Positions 5,885-5,918 of a stretch of DNA of 5,918 nucleotides are shown one piece after another. Position 1 is the stretch's first letter, and each line of letters starts with the position of its first letter. This DNA comes from Oscillospiraceae bacterium (lineage in GTDB: Bacteria > Bacillota > Clostridia > Oscillospirales > Oscillospiraceae). The translations under genes were made by a program, and so were the position numbers. The stretch spans positions 1 through 5,918 of the forward strand of contig JAQWCP010000111.1 of assembly GCA_028705905.1 (NCBI GenBank), read 5' to 3'. Under the pieces are notes generated by a model. That model did no database searches, was not told the DNA's origin, and was given only the letters and a program-made list of their open reading frames with translations.

Positions 5885-5918
5885 ACCCCGGCTGATGGGG
5901 GTCTGCGGTGTCCCGCAG
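5885..5918 (-). promoter_or_regulatory. Structured 5' leader: two small hairpins, truncated by the window edge
   Basis: In transcript order there is a perfect 6-bp stem CTGCGG / CCGCAG with a GACA loop (5918-5903), then a 5-bp stem ACCCC / GGGGT with an 8-nt loop (5902-5885) running directly into TTTTG. The second could be a weak terminator or attenuator, or part of a larger RNA whose 5' half lies outside the window. The CAGCCGGGG string (5894-5886) is reminiscent of the 3' end of c-di-GMP-I (GEMM) riboswitches, but this is only a resemblance. No -10/-35 promoter is within the window. Confidence 0.4.

Overview
The window is almost filled by one very large minus-strand gene, and the sequence looks like that of a gut-type Gram-positive Clostridia, most likely the Oscillospiraceae/Ruminococcaceae. 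The reasons are the moderately high GC, an AAGGAG ribosome binding site, a signal peptide of the MKKRLLSMLL...ALA type, and C-terminal SLH repeats with the YYY(D/K/N)AVLWA...TRAQ-VTFLWR wording typical of that group. The organism call is inference from style, not from a marker gene.

Layout in the direction of transcription (right to left): about 65 bases of leader with two small hairpins (5885-5918); a ribosome binding site (5861-5866); the CDS (start ATG 5853-5851, two tandem TAA stops at 105-100); a short 3' region with a minor hairpin (65-85); and a strong intrinsic terminator (1-43). No promoter is visible because the window ends just upstream. The CDS has its own terminator, so the transcript ends here. 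Whether it is monocistronic at the 5' side cannot be told.

The 1916-residue product is a modular, exported, wall-anchored surface protein with no recognisable catalytic domain. In order it has: a signal peptide (1-25); a beta-helix-like head (27-269); an InlB B-repeat/Flg_new module (270-345); an Ig-like module (350-440); a nine-module stalk built from three alternating beta-sandwich types that I call B, A and C (443-1293, order B1-A1-B2-C1-A2-B3-C2-A3-C3); four more MBG/YDG-like beta modules (1295-1643); an eight-glycine hinge (1646-1653); a divergent InlB-type repeat (1660-1735); and three SLH domains (1744-1912). The simplest reading is that the SLH domains hold the protein to a secondary wall polymer and the long stalk presents the N-terminal head away from the cell, as in adhesins. 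The ligand is unknown.

The most interesting points are an ~840-bp higher-order repeat with incomplete units at each end, an unrecognised repeated A module with a Pro-Gly-Asn-Gly linker, a composition break that separates the head from the stalk, an in-frame A_AAA_AAG heptamer, and a structured leader cut off by the window edge. Long open frames on the plus strand are shadows caused by avoidance of TTA, CTA and TCA codons in the real gene.
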